Assembly (NCBI GenBank): GCA_030268105.1
Contig: BSDZ01000080.1
Span: 3,907,501-3,971,500, forward strand
Source: Volvox africanus
Taxonomy: Eukaryota > Chlorophyta > Chlorophyceae > Chlamydomonadales > Volvocaceae
Length of the DNA: 64,000 nt
Direction of reading: 5' to 3'
The notes beneath the pieces are model-generated. The model saw only the letters and a list, made by a program, of their open reading frames with translations, ran no database searches and had not been told where the DNA came from. Every line of letters begins with the position of its first letter. Position 1 is the stretch's first letter. Shown here in pieces: positions 60,196-64,000 of this stretch. Both the position numbers and the translations under genes were made by a program.

Positions 60196-63174
60196 ATGTC
60201 GCATCTTCAAAGCCGTGTCGCTGGACGTGTCCACACCATGATAAACTCAGCCCGGATAAGTTCCAGGTCCATTCGTCTAACCCGCATTGGACATCATCAA
60301 CAATGTATCTTACATAGATATAAATATGTTACGGACCGTTTTGTTGTATTCGCTTCTGGCAACGGGCCAACCACAAGTGCGAGAAATGGAGCAGTTCTGG
60401 ATAAAAGCGCAGGGCGTATGACCTACAAGCCTCTATCATATGGGGAGTTAGTTAATGACGCGGTGGAGTCCGTCATGTCAGCGATTGGTGATGGACTGAA
60501 ATGGTTGGAGGTCGAGTTTCCAGCTTTGCCGACTAACGTCGACGGTAAGCATGTAAACTGTCCGGATTTGTAAGATATGAAACATCATATAATAATAAAT
60601 TGTGGATACTCTATAGTAATGCCGCATGACTGGCTTCCCCGACGTGTGGCTTGTATGCTCGGTTACCTCCAACCAGACATTCGATTTTACACCCCAGCCG
60701 CTGTCCTGGAACACGGCAGGTTACAAGGGTTCATCGGACTTATTCATCGACTCCAATACACAGCTCGCCCTTGCAGGCGCAAAGCGGGTAAAAGCTCCCC
60801 CCTAGAACTCACGAGGACACCATGCTTATTTGACATCTTGTAGGAGATGTATGGGGTGTCCTGTATGATTTCGGCTGACCTCGTGGCCAGTGTCCCCAGA
60901 AGGTGGTTCTTCGAAGCTGGTTCGCGTGAAAGGGTACTGTGGATTTAGACGGGTGGTGGGCGTCATAACTTCCCAAATGTGAAGGCAGCTGGCTAGCTGC
61001 ACGGTGACTTGCCCAATTTCCACCTATAATGCAATTACATAACGTTGGTACATCATGACCATGCATAGGTGGCTACACGGGGGCGCAAGGTGCATATTGT
61101 GCTGCCGGATGGAGGAGAGTACGCGCGAACCTGTCGCATGTGAGTGAGTTCAAAAGGCTTGCCACCGCGCTAGTATGACGCTTACCCGGCCAGTGTGGGA
61201 TGGGTGACCAAGGCCATGCATGCCTCTGGACTGCAGGGGACTCAAGCCCCTGTCAGTGGCCATTTCTGGAATTACAGCACGCCGCCCCGCTGTGTACATC
61301 ACCCCAGAGTATGCAACATGTACTCATTGCTCCAGATGGTGTTACCCGTACATAACACATGAATTGATTTATAACACCGACAATATCTCGCCGCTACCTT
61401 CATTTGTCACCCGCCTTCGGGCCATCAACTTGCAGTTTTAAGAACTCCATCCAGTTGGCCGAAGGCGTCACGTTCGGCCATCTGAAGGAGTGGAACCCAC
61501 CGAACCCACTGTCGGCTCTGCTTGGGGGCGGTGCGCCCAGCAGCAAGGAGGCCGGCGAGCAAGCGGATACATACATCTTCATCAATGCCACCTGCGTTGA
61601 ACTGCTCAACGTGCGGGCATATGTTGAAAAGGTGGTTATGGGGACTCTGGCGACCCGTAAGTGTAGACCTGAGAGCTGGGGCTACCGGGTATCAGCTTTC
61701 CCTGTCGACGTTTTATGAGCACATGCTCGGGGACCTGGTCCCTTGGTTCCCAACTGCCGCCTAGGGCCCTCTCTCTAGGGGAGCAGCTTCGACTGGATCC
61801 GATTGGAGATGTCTATCCGAACAGATGAGTGGTACTGCCATTAAGTCCTAATGACCTGTCGCTGTGTTTCCAACGAAACATGGCGCTTGTCTCCGCGCTA
61901 TCCCGCATTGGTCCCATTTCCGGTAGATGGTCAACTCTGGGGCCCGGGATAAGGTGTTCATCTTATGGAATATGGAACTGGACACGTTGCGGGGCGATCT
62001 GGGGCTACCGGCCTTCCCGTCCAAGGACATGCACTACCAGTTTCTGTCGCGAGTGCGGCCAGTCTTCTATCTGCGCGCGCGCGACTACTCCAAGTCCGTG
62101 CCCGTGCCGCCCTTCATCGTCAACTACAGCGGCGCACTTTTTCGCGAGTACCCAGGACCCTGGCAGGCGCGTACTACAGTATTGTTTGTGGGGAAGTTTA
62201 ACCTCAACAGCCTTAGGCCGGAGGCATGTGGACATTTCGCGCTCAGGTTATGGACACCTGCATATCTGATCAAGCTGTGCACAGTGTGCTTATGGCCGTC
62301 CCACGTGCGTGCTTTCCTTCTTCTGTGTAGGTGATGTTGAAGCAGGACGGCGGTGAATACGCATGCATTGCTGAGGATCGGGCGCGCTACAACTTGGGTG
62401 AGCGGAGCAGGCAGTGCCTCACGCGTTGCAAGGATAATCAGGGATTACGAATACGATTCGGGTGCTTCTGGGGTTTCGTGGGAATGGTTGTAAATAGCAG
62501 CCAGCGGTATAGATGCTGATGCGGTTATTATGCTCACGAGCCCTGTGTTGTCCGTATGTGCGCATTACGGTCCTGGACCCATGATGGCTTAACTTTGCAC
62601 GCGTTCGCCTTTTCTTTTCCTCAGTACGTTATAGTTGTAAACGCGACAAGCCGGGGCAGCAGTGCTCTACCCTGGCTTTTTACTCAACCCTATGCCGCCC
62701 CGGTGATCGGCTTGGCACCTACATCTGACAAGCCCCCAACCCCCCACAATTCCTGCCTGCGAAAATCTAGTATTCCTTAGGGCCCAATAACAGCAAAATA
62801 ATTTTTTTATAACTTGGACGAGTCCCTGGCATGGCACATTCCGCTTTAAGCCACCGAACGCGGTTATTCTGCAACTGGGTTATTCTGCAACTTTATAAGT
62901 CATGAAAGACATAACTTAGTGTCACATCATGGCTGATAGCCGTGAAGGGATGTCTTAAAATGCTGTATCGTCCAAGTACCCGCCTCCTGATTCTGATAAA
63001 CCTACGCTTGACTCGGTCCCCTCAGGTGAGGTGAAGGAGGAGCTTACTGTCGCGATGGGATTGGCAACGGAGGCCGAAGGCAGCGCCATGCAGTTCCTGC
63101 GCCGCGGCTACAAGACCAGCACATGGTACGAGGATGACTACGACCTAGAGCAGAGCCACGAGTGGAGGCTCTGA
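60196..63174 (+). CDS. DUF1995 (LPA3-like) chloroplast protein
   Basis: Plastid protein of the DUF1995 family; Arabidopsis LPA3, a member, assists photosystem II assembly. Seven exons (60196-60544, 60720-60787, 61069-61139, 61436-61631, 61927-62166, 62331-62397, 63026-63174) total 1140 bp, 379 residues. The first about 70 residues are Arg/Ser-rich and almost free of acids, like a transit peptide. Then come [106 protein letters not shown] and, at the end, [15 protein letters not shown]. The intron after PGPWQ begins GC (62167), a GC-AG intron; no GT site there keeps the frame. The exon-4 donor at 61632 (GTGGTT) is chosen for phase over a GTAAGT 25 bp further on, which breaks the frame. Confidence 0.88.
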
Positions 63175-64000
63175 GGCTGCAACCATACCAAACGGCGCGT
63201 ACATAGGCACAGCGTGACTTGATATGAGTTGGGTTCTCACATTTACGATGCTGTCTCATTGCATCATTTCTGAACTAGAAAGGCACCAATGTGAGATAAG
63301 GCAGGTCGGGCAACGTGCTGGGAAGGAATGCTGTGTTCCGCTGTGAATGAAACATCGTGGACATCTACCACAGAGCGACTTGGCAAGACATTTTGGATTT
63401 CCTCCTTGTCGTGCGTCGTCGCCAACTCCGCTGCAATTAGTACATTTGTCTCGCGCGGGCCATGGTGGGGACGGCCACATGTACAACAGGTACCCAAGAT
63501 TACAAGCTGATTTTGATGTGATCAATACACGTCTCTAAAGGCACCGTCTTCATGTACAAATGTGTGGCCTAACTTTTTAAATACGGGCCCTGTTGGGCAA
63601 GGAGACGTGTGCCTAATGGCCTGTCATTATGCGAGGTTTCTTTAGCTGCGACCAATACACGGAAGTGTCTGCCCACCTTCAAGCAACTCAGACTATGAAT
63701 TCAACCTTTAACATTACCTATCGTCACAACTCGTGATTCAGATCCGTTCCTTAAAATACATTGGAGAAATGCGTTGCAAGTTTTTTGAAATATTCGTTAC
63801 ATTAGGCCAACTTTCAGCCGACATCATTTCTCCCTAGCCGTTGGAACAGGGATGAGAAAATTGAAATTTCGTGCAGCGAATATTGTTTTTGTTTCTCCAA
63901 GGGTCATGGCATACGTTGTTCGTATGAAGCTATCTTGCCAAGTGCAAAATGACTGCGGGTGCGGGTGTGACTGAGGGTAAGATCTCTCTGCAAGTACTTT
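63175..64000. other. Right edge, no gene recognised
   Basis: Downstream of the DUF1995 gene. A minus-strand frame (about 63497-63264) contains VLIAAELATTHDKEEIQNVL and ends GAFLVQK; its composition looks protein-like and it could be the last exon of a gene to the right, but no motif supports this. The rest is AT-rich. Confidence 0.4.

Noticed and set aside
61657..61662. Canonical GTAAGT donor in the DUF1995 gene
   Set aside because: Using it leaves one extra base, which breaks the frame into the conserved [15 protein letters not shown] exon; the GTGGTT donor at 61632 keeps the frame.

Overview
The window reads as nuclear DNA of a photosynthetic, probably flagellated green alga (Chlorophyta). 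Genes are split into many short, phase-consistent exons. Introns are mostly GT-AG, about 60-1000 bp. Exons are GC-rich, while introns and intergenic DNA are AT-richer. Plant-type genes (starch synthase II, L-arabinokinase, type II metacaspase, a DUF1995 chloroplast protein, an RWP-RK factor) sit beside an axonemal gene (CFAP53). All gene models here were built by hand by joining exons across GT/AG sites and checking phase. Several close exactly to a multiple of three with family motifs running through the splice junctions. I cannot name the species.

Layout: L-arabinokinase-like GHMP kinase (+, 1418-5137, 5' incomplete); starch synthase II (+, 5395-9543); Shewanella-like protein phosphatase with a Tat-like leader (-, 10582-12926); an acidic orphan gene (-, 14264-16173); RNF121-type membrane RING protein (+, 16555-19876) with a LINE-like fragment in an intron; CFAP53 (-, 20422-23053); a 3.4 kb spacer with two related minisatellites and a small hairpin; FYV7-type rRNA-processing protein (-, 26457-28028); apyrase/ENTPD with two membrane anchors (-, 28717-33043); a TPT/nucleotide-sugar-type transporter (+, 33588-37292); an 8 kb gene-poor block rich in inverted repeats (37.3-45.2 kb); type II metacaspase (-, 45215-48549); RAD51D (+, 51397-54337); RWP-RK factor (-, 55986-59637); DUF1995/LPA3-like chloroplast protein (+, 60196-63174).

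The genes do not form an operon or an obvious single pathway. The arabinokinase and starch synthase are adjacent on the same strand and both act in carbohydrate metabolism. Four divergent gene pairs share 0.4-2.8 kb upstream regions.

The most unusual part is 40.9-43.9 kb, a roughly 3 kb foldback. Its unique outer arms run into long polypyrimidine and polypurine tracts, and a palindromic core lies exactly where the strand bias flips. Nearby are a second inverted-repeat element (38.8-39.8 kb) and two copies of a dispersed repeat. No tRNA, rRNA or CRISPR was found.
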